A DNA stretch of 64,000 nucleotides from NCBI RefSeq assembly GCF_019417665.1, contig NZ_DXUU01000007.1, positions 1 through 64,000 on the forward strand, written 5' to 3'. The stretch comes from Ruminococcus sp. (GTDB taxonomy: Bacteria; Bacillota; Clostridia; Oscillospirales; Ruminococcaceae). The position numbers and the translations under genes are program-made. Each line of letters starts with the position of its first letter. Positions within the stretch are counted from its first letter, which is position 1. The notes under the pieces were generated by a model. The model did no database searches and had not been told where the DNA came from. It saw only the letters and a program-made list of their open reading frames with translations. Positions 24,711 through 32,753 of the stretch are shown piece by piece.

Positions 24711-26345
24711 TCAGCCCTGATTTTCCTTCTCGATCAGGCAATCGCCGCAGTACATTTTCCGCAGCTTTGGCTTTTCGATCTTTCCGGTGGCATTTCGGGG
24801 GACAGGTGCAAAAATGATCTTCCGGGGACGCTTATAACGAGGCATACCCAGACAGAATTCGTTGATTTCTTCTTCGGTGCATTCCACACCCTGCTTCAGT
24901 TCCACAATAGCAGTGGCAATTTCACCCAGGCGCTTGTCCGGAAGTCCGATCACGGCAACATCCTTGATTTTCTCGAATTTACTCATGAAATTCTCAATTT
25001 CAACAGGGTAGATATTCTCGCCGCCGCTGATGACCACGTCCTTTTTTCGGTCTACCAAAAAATAGAAGCCATCCTCATCCTGCCGTGCCATATCACCGGT
25101 ATAGAGCCAGCCGTCGTGGAGCACCTCTGCAGAAGCTTCGGGATTATTATAGTAGCACTTCATGACGCCGGGACCTTTGACTGCCAGTTCGCCAACACCG
25201 CCCTGAGGCACATCCTGTCCGTTTTCGTCGATGATCTTTACTTCCCAGCCGTAGCCCGGTACACCGATGGCACCGACCTTGTGGATATTCTCCAGCCCCA
25301 GATGTACACAGCCTGGACCGATGGATTCGCTGAGTCCGTAGTTGGTATCGTACTGGTGGCATGGGAAATATTCCTTCCAACGCTTAATGAGACTCTGAGG
25401 AACAGGCTGTGCACCGATGTGCATGAGCCGCCATTGGCTCAGCTCATAATCCTCCAGACGGACAGAGCCGTTGTCCAACGCTTCCAGAATATCCAACGCC
25501 CAGGGCACCAGCAGCCAGACGATGGTACACTTTTCCCGGGAAACAGTCTGCAAGATGGTTTCAGGATTGACGCCTTTCAGCAGCACCGCACGACTGCCGC
25601 TCAGCAAGCTGCCGAACCAGTGCATTTTTGCACCTGTGTGGTATAGGGGCGGAATGCAGAGAAATACGTCGTCTTTGGTCTGATGGTGATGATTCTGTTC
25701 TACTTTGCACGAATGCATGAGACTACGGTGGGAATGCAGAATGGCCTTGGGGAATCCTGTTGTTCCTGAAGAGAAATAAATGGCTGCATCGTCCTCATCC
25801 TGGATGGAAATGCCGGGGGAAATGCTGGCGCAGTTGGAGGTCAACTTGTCATAGTCTTCGGCAAAAGACGGACAGTCACCGCCGACATAAAAGAGCAGTC
25901 GGTTCTTGCTGATGGATTCGACAATGGTTTCAATACGCCCAATAAATTCGGGACCGAACACCAGTACATCCACATCCGCCAGATCCAGACAATACTGGAT
26001 TTCCTCTGCGCTGTAGCGAAAATTCATAGGTACTGCAAGGGCGCCGGTTTTCAGAATGCCGAAATAAATGGGCAGCCATTCCAGACAGTTCATGAGCAGA
26101 ATGGCAACCTTGTCGCCCTTTTTGACGCCGCGGCTGATGAGCAGCTGGGCGAAACGGTTTGCCTTTTCGTCAAAGACATGCCAAGTGATCTCCCGGCGGT
26201 ACCAGAATGATGAGGTGGGCTGGATCAGATCGTAATCCTTCCAGAGCATGCGGCGTTTTTCCTGGATCTGGGGATTGACCTCCACCAGACAAACATCATC
26301 GCCGTATTTCCGGGCGTTTTCTTCTAAAAGTTCCGTAATTGGCAT
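24711..26345 (-). CDS. AMP-forming acyl-CoA synthetase
   Basis: The 544-residue protein is an ANL-superfamily ligase. It has the P-loop YFSSGTTGFPKAILHSH (about 190-206), the A5-type motif YGLSES, YTGDMARQDEDGF (A7) and the hinge/lysine region VDRKKDVVISGGENIYP and PRNATGKIEKPKLRK with the catalytic Lys near the end. Overall it resembles medium-chain or aryl acyl-CoA synthetases. It lies 5 nt downstream of iorB, which suggests the acid it activates is the product or precursor of the indolepyruvate oxidoreductase, for example an arylacetate. Specificity cannot be set from sequence alone. Confidence 0.88.
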   Translation of the reverse strand: MPITELLEENARKYGDDVCLVEVNPQIQEKRRMLWKDYDLIQPTSSFWYRREITWHVFDEKANRFAQLLISRGVKKGDKVAILLMNCLEWLPIYFGILKTGALAVPMNFRYSAEEIQYCLDLADVDVLVFGPEFIGRIETIVESISKNRLLFYVGGDCPSFAEDYDKLTSNCASISPGISIQDEDDAAIYFSSGTTGFPKAILHSHRSLMHSCKVEQNHHHQTKDDVFLCIPPLYHTGAKMHWFGSLLSGSRAVLLKGVNPETILQTVSREKCTIVWLLVPWALDILEALDNGSVRLEDYELSQWRLMHIGAQPVPQSLIKRWKEYFPCHQYDTNYGLSESIGPGCVHLGLENIHKVGAIGVPGYGWEVKIIDENGQDVPQGGVGELAVKGPGVMKCYYNNPEASAEVLHDGWLYTGDMARQDEDGFYFLVDRKKDVVISGGENIYPVEIENFMSKFEKIKDVAVIGLPDKRLGEIATAIVELKQGVECTEEEINEFCLGMPRYKRPRKIIFAPVPRNATGKIEKPKLRKMYCGDCLIEKENQG

Positions 26346-26350
26346 AATAT

Positions 26351-26950
26351 TTACTCCTGTCCTTCCGCTGTGTGATCACCGGTGTAGTTGTAGCCGGTCA
26401 GGAATGCGGTCTGATTGATGGAAACGGTTTTGGGCGGCACAGTATCTGCAATGACATCCAGCCATTCTTCCTTGGAAAACTCCATTTTCTGTGCAGCAAC
26501 GCCGAGGATAATGGTGTTGAATACACGAGGATTGCCTAGTTTCAGAGCTTCTGCGGTGGCATCTACTGCCAGTACTTTATAGGACTGTCGGAGCGTATCC
26601 AGAATACCCTCCGGATATTCCGCTGCACCGATGACAACAGGCATGGGGTCGATGCGAGTGTCGTTGACAATAATTGCGCCCTCTGGTTTTAAGAAGTGGG
26701 CATAGCGCAGGGCTTCCAGCCGTTCAAAAGCGATGAGAATATCTGCCTGTCCCTCTTCTACAATCGGTTCAGCCACAGTTTCGCCATAGCGCACAAAGGT
26801 GACAACACTGCCGCCGCGCTGTGCCATGCCATGTACCTCAGACAGCTTTACATCATAGCCGCCAGTCAGAGCAATCTTGCCCAGCACACGGCTGGTGAGG
26901 AGCGTACCCTGTCCGCCTACACCTACGATCATAATATTTTTGGACTGCAT
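26351..26950 (-). CDS. iorB: Indolepyruvate ferredoxin oxidoreductase, beta subunit (module 1)
   Basis: The 199-residue protein matches the 2-oxoacid:ferredoxin oxidoreductase gamma-type domain: MIVGVGGQGTLLTSRVLG at the start, VKLSEVHGMAQRGGSVVTFVRYG and FNTIILGVAAQ. Together with IorA it interconverts aryl-pyruvates plus CoA with aryl-acetyl-CoA, CO2 and reduced ferredoxin. Its ATG overlaps the iorA stop (TAATG). The acyl-CoA ligase follows immediately. Confidence 0.92.
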   Translation of the reverse strand: MQSKNIMIVGVGGQGTLLTSRVLGKIALTGGYDVKLSEVHGMAQRGGSVVTFVRYGETVAEPIVEEGQADILIAFERLEALRYAHFLKPEGAIIVNDTRIDPMPVVIGAAEYPEGILDTLRQSYKVLAVDATAEALKLGNPRVFNTIILGVAAQKMEFSKEEWLDVIADTVPPKTVSINQTAFLTGYNYTGDHTAEGQE

Positions 26951-28707
26951 TATGCTTTGCCTCCTTTTTCCCTTGGAATCAGTTCAATGGCATCGAATTT
27001 ACACCGCTTTGCGCATAGTTCGCAGCCGTTGCACATTGCCGGGTTGATCTTCGGCACGCCGTTTGCCTGCTTGATCATTGCCGGACATCCCGGCGCAAGG
27101 CACTGACCGCACTTTTTGCAGGCATCTTCGTGGACAATACACTTGCCCTTGGGAATGAATTCTTTCAAAAGAGCGCAAGGAGACTTTGTGATGATCACAG
27201 AAAGTGCATTGCGCTTTGTTTCCCGTTTCAGCAACGCCTCCAGTCCTTCAATGTCAAAAGCGTCGATCTCATAGACATGCTCAATGCCCATAGCCTGACA
27301 AAGGTGGTAGATATTGATCGCATAGGTCGGTTCGCCCTGGAGTGTTTTTCCTGTTGCCGCATGATCCTGATGCCCAGTCATACCGGTGGTGGTGTTATCC
27401 AGGATGATAACCGTTCCCGTTGCCTTGTTGTACACCATATTCATCAGGGAATTGACGCCGGTGTGCAGGAATGTAGAGTCACCAATCAGTGCTACCCAAT
27501 CCTGGACATATTCTTTGCCCTTTGCCTTTTCCATGCCGTGGAGGGTGGAAATGCTGGCACCCATGCAGACGTTGAAGTCCAACACGCCCAGAGGTGCAAC
27601 TGCCCCCAGAGTATAACAGCCGATATCGCCTGCGCCATGGAGTTTCAGTTTTTTCATAACGGAAAAAACGCTGCGGTGAGGACATCCTGGGCAGAGAATG
27701 GGCGGACGCTGAGGTGCTTCTGCCGGAGGTGTCAACTGTACATCCTCGTGGAGAATAGCACGGCGCAGCATGTTGGCGCTGTATTCGCCTTGTACTGTGA
27801 AGATTTCCTTACCAATAACAGGAATGCCCCAGGAACGGATCTGCTCTTCCATGACTGGTTCCAGTTCTTCTACAACATAGAGTGTCTCCACGTTTGCGGC
27901 AAATTCTTCGATCAATTTTTTCGGCAGGGGATGCACCAGACCTAGTTTCAAAACAGAGGCATCCGGCAGAGCTTCCCGGACATACTGATAGGGGATACCG
28001 CTGGTAATGACGCCGATCTTCTTGTCCCGGTATTCGATGCGGTTGATATCAAATGTGCAGGCGTCCTCTGCCATCTGCTTCATGCGCTGTTCCACGATCA
28101 CGTGGCGCTTTCTGGCGTTTGCCGGCATAAGAACATTCTTCTCAATGTTGCGTACATAAGGCTTGTCCGGTACTTCTTCCCGTGCCTCCGGGTGTACAAT
28201 TCCCTGAGAGTGGGAGAGCCGTGTGGTGGTGCGGACGATTACAGGAGTATCATACTGTTCACTATATGTAAAAGCAAGCTTTGTGAAAATACGGGCTTCT
28301 TCGCTGTCTGACGGCTCTAGCACCGGAACCATAGCGGCACGTGCTACCATCCGGGTGTCCTGTTCGTTCTGGGAGCTGTAAATGCCCGGGTCGTCTGCGG
28401 CAACCAGTACCAGACCGCCGTTGACGCCAGCATAGGCGGTGGAGTACAGGGGATCGGATGCTACGTTGACACCCACAAGCTTCATAGAAGCCATGGCACG
28501 GACGCCAGCAATGGATGCACCAATGGCGACTTCCATGGCAACTTTTTCATTAGGAGACCATTCGGCATAGATCTCGGGATATTTTGCAATACATTCGCTG
28601 ATTTCTGTGCTGGGCGTACCCGGATAAGCAGCGGAAACTTTTACGCCGGCTTCGTAGGCACCCTGCGCAATGGCAGCGTTCCCCAGCATAATTCTGGAAT
28701 TGTTCAA
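26950..28707 (-). CDS. iorA: Indolepyruvate ferredoxin oxidoreductase, alpha subunit (module 1)
   Basis: The 585-residue thiamine-diphosphate enzyme has the pyrimidine-binding domain (MLGNAAIAQGAYEAG; PGTPSTEI), the CPGCPHR motif near 335, a TPP/Mg motif IGDSTFLHTGVNSLMNMVYN, and two C-terminal [4Fe-4S] ferredoxin motifs (CKKCGQC and CNGCELCAKRC). A TTG start at 28707 is chosen: GAAGGG lies 6 nt upstream and the N-terminus then aligns with the second IorA at 60443. The frame is open up to 28881, but the promoter at 28792-28820 lies inside that extension. The short upstream ORF stops in a TTGA overlap with this start. Confidence 0.92.
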   Translation of the reverse strand: MNNSRIMLGNAAIAQGAYEAGVKVSAAYPGTPSTEISECIAKYPEIYAEWSPNEKVAMEVAIGASIAGVRAMASMKLVGVNVASDPLYSTAYAGVNGGLVLVAADDPGIYSSQNEQDTRMVARAAMVPVLEPSDSEEARIFTKLAFTYSEQYDTPVIVRTTTRLSHSQGIVHPEAREEVPDKPYVRNIEKNVLMPANARKRHVIVEQRMKQMAEDACTFDINRIEYRDKKIGVITSGIPYQYVREALPDASVLKLGLVHPLPKKLIEEFAANVETLYVVEELEPVMEEQIRSWGIPVIGKEIFTVQGEYSANMLRRAILHEDVQLTPPAEAPQRPPILCPGCPHRSVFSVMKKLKLHGAGDIGCYTLGAVAPLGVLDFNVCMGASISTLHGMEKAKGKEYVQDWVALIGDSTFLHTGVNSLMNMVYNKATGTVIILDNTTTGMTGHQDHAATGKTLQGEPTYAINIYHLCQAMGIEHVYEIDAFDIEGLEALLKRETKRNALSVIITKSPCALLKEFIPKGKCIVHEDACKKCGQCLAPGCPAMIKQANGVPKINPAMCNGCELCAKRCKFDAIELIPREKGGKA

Positions 28708-28775
28708 CAGATTCCCTTCTTTCGATGGATTTGGTCTGTCAGGATACTGACAGTGAAAAGGAGACACCGCTTCAA
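28704..28775 (-). CDS. Short upstream ORF in the iorA leader, with SD-masking hairpin
   Basis: A TTG-start ORF of 23 codons (starting MKRCLLFTVS) lies 6 nt after AAGGAGG and ends in a TTGA overlap with iorA. The ribosome site is part of a 10-bp stem: AAGGAGGCAC (28788-28779) pairs with GTGTCTCCTT (28767-28758), followed by TT. This layout suggests translation-coupled or structure-based control, but the ORF may be fortuitous. Confidence 0.3.
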   Translation of the reverse strand: MKRCLLFTVSILTDQIHRKKGIC

Positions 28776-28791
28776 ACAGTGCCTCCTTATT

Positions 28792-28820
28792 ATTGTAATA
28801 CATTTTTCGATAAATCACAA
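28792..28820 (-). promoter_or_regulatory. Sigma-A promoter of ior module 1
   Basis: On the minus strand, TTGTGA (28820-28815) and TACAAT (28797-28792) are 17 nt apart. Predicted transcripts would begin near 28785, at the leader hairpin. Confidence 0.6.
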
Positions 28821-28908
28821 GACATTTTGCAACTTTTGTACATTCTGTATAGATGTAAGACAAATTCTTGTGCAGTTTCACGGTGCAAGCATTTTGCGAA
28901 AGGTGATT

Positions 28909-29514
28909 TTATGAGATCTTATCATTGAAGACTCCATTCAAATATTGATAAAAATTATCTGCAACGGGATGCATCAGCGCAGTGAGCTGTTCTCGTGGAA
29001 TTAGTATGTCTGTCTCTTCTGCATCATACTGTAAATCAAAAAATAGTTCGTGGTCAATTTCAACTATTGGACACGTTTCCTCATCCGGCATGTTGGAAAG
29101 ATCGATGCATCGGATAAAAATACTTTCGCTGTCCCACGCAAATGAAAGATATCCATTCTGTGCTAGTTGATGCGTATAATTGGTTTTCATTGACCAGAAT
29201 AGATTCCTGATGTCATTATATCCTATAGGATCACCGAATCTATGATGGTATACTGAAAGAAAAGCTTTGATACATTCCGGTAGCTTCAAGTGATATGTTT
29301 CTTCAAACTGCTTCAGATCATTCTCAGAGACAGTGGAGGGGATCAGTTTCCATATGCTGTATTCCTCACCCCACTTCGATTTCTCATCTGATTGCATCTC
29401 CGGTGCAATTTTCACACCTGTGATGAGAATGGAATCTTTTCCTTGGTTTTTTCTCTTTTTATAATAACGTTCAAAGAAATCTTTTATGAACGCTCTGTTT
29501 TCCTCTCTGGTCAT
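28909..29514 (-). CDS. SMI1/KNR4 (SUKH) family protein
   Basis: The start at 29514 (MTREEN) follows AAGGAG. The 201-residue protein has the SUKH pattern LIPSTVSENDLKQFEETYHLKLPECIKAFLSVYHHRFGD (about 65-105) and a C-terminal acidic part. SUKH proteins often act as immunity proteins against contact-dependent or polymorphic toxins, but lone copies are common. No toxin gene is next to it. Base composition is more AT-rich than the surroundings and an inverted-repeat element overlaps its upstream region, both consistent with recent acquisition. Confidence 0.7.
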   Translation of the reverse strand: MTREENRAFIKDFFERYYKKRKNQGKDSILITGVKIAPEMQSDEKSKWGEEYSIWKLIPSTVSENDLKQFEETYHLKLPECIKAFLSVYHHRFGDPIGYNDIRNLFWSMKTNYTHQLAQNGYLSFAWDSESIFIRCIDLSNMPDEETCPIVEIDHELFFDLQYDAEETDILIPREQLTALMHPVADNFYQYLNGVFNDKIS

Positions 29515-29537
29515 TTCAGTACTCCTTGTAATTGCGC

Positions 29538-29613
29538 TTGTAGGGACGAACATCGCTCTCCTGCAGGTTCACCATTCGTGAACAACACGGGAAAATGATA
29601 TCCGTCCCTACAA
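29538..29613. repeat. 76-bp palindromic element, MITE-like
   Basis: The ends TTGTAGGGACG (29538-29548) and CGTCCCTACAA (29603-29613) are perfect 11-bp inverted repeats. Inside is a second perfect hairpin, GTTCAC-CATTC-GTGAAC (29567-29583). The terminal sequence resembles small palindromic repeats common in Clostridia. No ORF is inside. Confidence 0.65.
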
Positions 29614-29652
29614 TAATGTACCAGCTAGCAAGATTACATCCGAAAAGATTTT

Positions 29653-29886
29653 TTATTCAAAAGAATCCAGATTCAGTCCGGCGAGCAGATCTTTCAGGGA
29701 TGCTACTTCATCTGCGGTGAGCGTCACACCCTTGCCCATTTTGCTGTGATCCGGTGCCCAGTCACGAAGGTCATATTTCGGTTCCCGGTCGTTCCAGCTG
29801 ACCAGGTTCAGTTCCTTGTTCCAGCCACGTGCGTTTTCGCCGATGATGCCGATGTGCTCGACGATCTCATACTTCAATTCTGCCAT
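29653..29886 (-). CDS. YdbC/PC4-like single-stranded nucleic acid binding protein
   Basis: The 77-residue protein carries the YdbC-family sequence KYEIVEHIGI, KELNLVSWND and PKYDLRDWAPDHSKMGKGVTL, the bacterial relatives of the eukaryotic transcriptional coactivator PC4. These fold as a small beta-sheet dimer binding ssDNA or RNA. GAGGAG precedes the ATG. A promoter and 5'-terminal hairpin lie upstream. Confidence 0.87.
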   Translation of the reverse strand: MAELKYEIVEHIGIIGENARGWNKELNLVSWNDREPKYDLRDWAPDHSKMGKGVTLTADEVASLKDLLAGLNLDSFE

Positions 29887-29918
29887 GTTGATTGCTCCTC
29901 TTTTATTGATAAAGTCTG

Positions 29919-29942
29919 GCGCAGGCGGTCTGCGCTTTTTTT
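29919..29942 (+). terminator. Hairpin upstream of ydbC-like gene
   Basis: GCGCAG-GCGGT-CTGCGC followed by seven T is a plus-strand terminator shape. On the minus strand the same hairpin would sit at the very 5' end of the ydbC-like mRNA and could stabilise it. Confidence 0.6.
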
Positions 29943-29971
29943 ATTATATAGGATAACGCAGGAAAAAGCAA
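29943..29971 (-). promoter_or_regulatory. Promoter of the ydbC-like gene
   Basis: On the minus strand, TTGCTT (29971-29966) and TATAAT (29948-29943) are 17 nt apart. Confidence 0.6.
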
Positions 29972-30095
29972 CGGGGAAAAATGGCGTTTTTTCCAGAATC
30001 GGTGAATTCACCAAAAACATTAAGATTATTTCAAGCATTCTGTTCTATAATGACTATACCATCGAAAATACGGTTCGATTGATTCGCATGATAAC

Positions 30096-30264
30096 CTAAG
30101 AGCTTGTTCAGCATCTTTTCGCACGCATCTTGCTTGCATCTTTTCTGGGAAATTTTGCGAAAATACTCGGAAATCCACAAAGGATTTCCTCCGTTTTTCA
30201 CTTCATCTCCCAAAAAATCTGACTGCGCAATTTGCGTACGCCCAGATACTGAACAAACTCTAAA
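30096..30264. mobile_element. Putative non-autonomous element with terminal inverted repeats
   Basis: The left end (30096-30116) and right end (30244-30264) are inverted repeats matching at 17 of 21 positions, including TTGTTCAG/CTGAACAA. The right end matches 36-55 of the window; the left end resembles 55665-55680. Inside is a GGAAATCC-ACAAA-GGATTTCC hairpin. There is no transposase ORF. It fills most of the gene-free stretch 29972-30308; otherwise only a weak TATAAT at 30046 is seen there. Confidence 0.5.
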
Positions 30265-30308
30265 GAAAGGAGGAACCTGTACCGGCATGACCGGATACAG
30301 GGCGGGCT

Positions 30309-31088
30309 ATGGCAGCAATTCAGACATTTGCACGGAAAGAGATCAAGTTTCTTCTGACCAATCAGCAGTATCGAGATATCCTGCCTCTTCTGACGGAGTA
30401 CATGAATCCGGACAAATTCTGCGTGGATGGCAGGGAATATGGCATCTATAATATTTATTATGATACGCCAGACGATTTTTTGATCCGGGAATCCCTTGCA
30501 AAGCCTTACTATAAAGAGAAGATCCGGCTCCGGAGCTATCTCTCTCCAGCAAATCCCGATGATATTGTTTTTCTGGAGATTAAGAAAAAAATCGGAGGAA
30601 TTGTCAATAAGCGGCGTGTGACTATGACACTGGCACAGGCTGAAGCATACATGGAAAAGAATATCTACCTGGACTTTGGCGGAAATTACATTCAGGAACA
30701 GGTGATGGATGAGATCGATGTATTTCGCCGGCGGTATGATGTTCATCCGAAACAGTACATCAGCTATCAGCGTGCAGCTTATTTTGGAAAGAACGACCCG
30801 GATTTCCGATTGACCTTTGACCGGGCACTGACCGGACGGCGCAGTGATGTGACCCTGACTCAGAAAAGCTATGGGGACTTGTTGATTCCGGAAGATTCCC
30901 GGCTCATGGAGGTCAAAATTGCCGATTCTATGCCTATATGGCTGGCGGAGGAACTGGCGAAATTGCAAGTCTATAAGACTAGTTTTTCCAAGTACGGCCA
31001 TGCCTATGAAATGTATATCAAACATCAGCTGGAGTGGACTCGTCCTCAGCTGCAAGTAGAAAAAAGGAGAAATTACGACTATGCTTAA
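30309..31088 (+). CDS. VTC-domain (polyphosphate polymerase-like) protein
   Basis: The 259-residue protein has the VTC/triphosphate-tunnel signature: RKEIKFLL at the N-terminus, YNIYYDTPD, KEKIRLRSY, VFLEIKKKI, KRRVTM, DFRLTFDRAL and LMEVKIADSMP near the end, giving the Lys/Arg and Glu residues of the tunnel. Yeast VTC4 makes polyphosphate; bacterial relatives beside DUF4956 genes are uncharacterised. The start has only a weak ribosome site (GGGCGGGCT); AAGGAGG is 35 nt upstream. The next gene overlaps by 8 nt. Confidence 0.82.
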   Translation: MAAIQTFARKEIKFLLTNQQYRDILPLLTEYMNPDKFCVDGREYGIYNIYYDTPDDFLIRESLAKPYYKEKIRLRSYLSPANPDDIVFLEIKKKIGGIVNKRRVTMTLAQAEAYMEKNIYLDFGGNYIQEQVMDEIDVFRRRYDVHPKQYISYQRAAYFGKNDPDFRLTFDRALTGRRSDVTLTQKSYGDLLIPEDSRLMEVKIADSMPIWLAEELAKLQVYKTSFSKYGHAYEMYIKHQLEWTRPQLQVEKRRNYDYA

Positions 31089-31833
31089 TTCAATTTCCAA
31101 CATGTTTGCCGCCGCAAATGCGGATCTTTCCTCTTTGATGTCTACCGTGAGCAGTGCAACGGGTCAAGCCGTTTCTGTGAAAGACATGCTGTTTGCGCTA
31201 TTGCTGGGCGTTGTCATGGGCTTCTTGATCAGCCTGGTGTACATCATCACTCATCGCAAATCTGGTTATACCCAAAGCTATGTGTTGACCCTGCTCATGC
31301 TGCCGCCGATTGTGGCAATTGTTCTGGTCATGATCAATTCTATGGCAAGTGCCCTGAGTCTTGCAGGTGTGTTCACCCTTTGCCGTTATCGAACCGTCCC
31401 CGGTGACCCGAAGGATATCACCTATGTTTTCTTTGCTATGGCGACCGGCGTTATTTGTGGCATTAATAGCGGCAGCCATGTTTGGTTTGTTTTCGTATTC
31501 TTTGCCATTGTGGCAGCGGTGCTCATTCTTGTGGAATTCCTGCACTATGGTGTCTGCAAGACCAGCAGCATGACTCTGAAGATCACCATTCCGGAAAACC
31601 TCAATTATGTGGGACTTTTTGACGAACTGCTGGACAAAAATACTACTAGCTGGCATCTGAAGCGTGTGAAAACCACCAATTTCGGATCTCTATTTGAACT
31701 GGTCTACAGCCTGGAATTGAAAAACGATGTGGATCAGAAACAGTTCATTGACGATCTGAGAAAGCTGAACGGTAACCTGACTGTAATTCTTTCCCTCTAT
31801 CGCTTTGAAGATCAGATCTATGAACAGAAGTGA
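31081..31833 (+). CDS. DUF4956 membrane protein
   Basis: The 250-residue protein has three or four membrane segments (about 36-58, 70-95, 115-155) carrying the DUF4956 hallmarks YTQSYVLTLLMLPPIVAIV and LAGVFTLCRYRTVPGDPKDITYVFFAMATG. A soluble C-terminal ACT-like region of about 85 residues follows. The constant pairing with VTC-domain proteins suggests a membrane partner for polyphosphate synthesis or transfer. It overlaps the VTC gene by 8 nt and is followed by a terminator. Confidence 0.85.
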   Translation: MLNSISNMFAAANADLSSLMSTVSSATGQAVSVKDMLFALLLGVVMGFLISLVYIITHRKSGYTQSYVLTLLMLPPIVAIVLVMINSMASALSLAGVFTLCRYRTVPGDPKDITYVFFAMATGVICGINSGSHVWFVFVFFAIVAAVLILVEFLHYGVCKTSSMTLKITIPENLNYVGLFDELLDKNTTSWHLKRVKTTNFGSLFELVYSLELKNDVDQKQFIDDLRKLNGNLTVILSLYRFEDQIYEQK

Positions 31834-31896
31834 TTCTTCTTGTTTGATAAAGCAAGTAAATTTGTATTATTCTCTGTGTATAGTTGAAATTTTTCG

Positions 31897-31930
31897 AAAA
31901 AACCGTAGGGTTATCCTGCGGTTTTCTTTT
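31897..31930 (+). terminator. Terminator of the VTC-DUF4956 operon
   Basis: AAAACCGTAGG and CCTGCGGTTTT pair with one G-T wobble around a GTTAT loop, followed by CTTTT. Confidence 0.8.
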
Positions 31931-31967
31931 ATAATCAAAAATATGCAAACTGAGTTATATAATTAGC

Positions 31968-31995
31968 TTGACAAATTATGAAAACGTGGTATAAT
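31968..31995 (+). promoter_or_regulatory. Sigma-A promoter of the RHH-like gene
   Basis: TTGACA (31968-31973) and TATAAT (31990-31995) are spaced by 16 nt; the ATG at 32026 follows GGAGGTG. Confidence 0.8.
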
Positions 31996-32025
31996 AAAAA
32001 TAACGATAGACACGGAGGTGAGTGG

Positions 32026-32688
32026 ATGAAACGAAGCACATACAGCCTGATCCTTATGGACGATGTGGTTACGGCAATTGACCGGCTGGCGGCACAGCAG
32101 GGGACGAGTCGTTCTAATCTCATCAATCAGATCTTGGCGGAGCATGTGAGCTGTACCACGCCGGAACAGCAGATGCGGCAGGTGTTTTCCTATATGATGC
32201 AGCAGATGGATTCTGCGTTTCGCATACAGGAACAAGGATCTGACGCCATGCTTTCTGTTTTCGGGTCGGTGCAGTACAAGTATCGCCCCACCATTCGCTA
32301 CAGTGTAGAGCTGCTGCGGGATCTGCGCCGTGAGGAGATCGGACAGCTGAAAATTTCCTGCCGCACCCAAAGCCGGACGCTGTTGGATGCCATGCAGTCC
32401 TTCTTTCAATTCTGGGTGCAGCTGGAACAAGTATATGACCCAAAAGGTGCATGTGCCCAAGGATTGTATGAGATTGCACCAGGCCGTATGACACGAGTGC
32501 TGCTGCGTCATGGAATTCAGGAAGATGATGCCCTGGGAACGGCTGTGGGAGAGTATATCCGTATGTTCCACGCTGTGCTGCAATCCTATTTTACCGGATT
32601 ACAGCAGGAACTGCCGGGAACTGTTTTACAGCATACGCTGGAGCAGCAGTATTTGGCGATCCGCCGGAAACAGGCATATCAATTGTAG
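32026..32688 (+). CDS. Ribbon-helix-helix-like protein upstream of clpB
   Basis: The start at 32026 is set by GGAGGTG. The 220-residue product begins with YSLILMDDVVTAIDRLAAQQGTSRSNLINQILAEHV (about 5-41), the strand-helix-turn-helix shape of CopG/Arc-type DNA-binding domains. The remaining ~170 residues are helical and contain a basic beta segment (QYKYRPTIRYSVELL); the family is not recognised. The gene ends 65 nt before clpB on the same strand with no terminator between. A role in controlling clpB or itself is possible but unproven. Confidence 0.55.
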   Translation: MKRSTYSLILMDDVVTAIDRLAAQQGTSRSNLINQILAEHVSCTTPEQQMRQVFSYMMQQMDSAFRIQEQGSDAMLSVFGSVQYKYRPTIRYSVELLRDLRREEIGQLKISCRTQSRTLLDAMQSFFQFWVQLEQVYDPKGACAQGLYEIAPGRMTRVLLRHGIQEDDALGTAVGEYIRMFHAVLQSYFTGLQQELPGTVLQHTLEQQYLAIRRKQAYQL

Positions 32689-32753
32689 TAAAGGCAACAC
32701 TACACCAAGGAATAGGCAATAAATCGTCTGAAATTGTATAGGAGGTATGGGCT

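Noticed and set aside
30287..30451. Frame starting at ATG 30287, overlapping the VTC gene start
   Set aside because: It runs out of frame with the VTC domain, and the ribosome site is 13 nt away; the product has no recognisable features.
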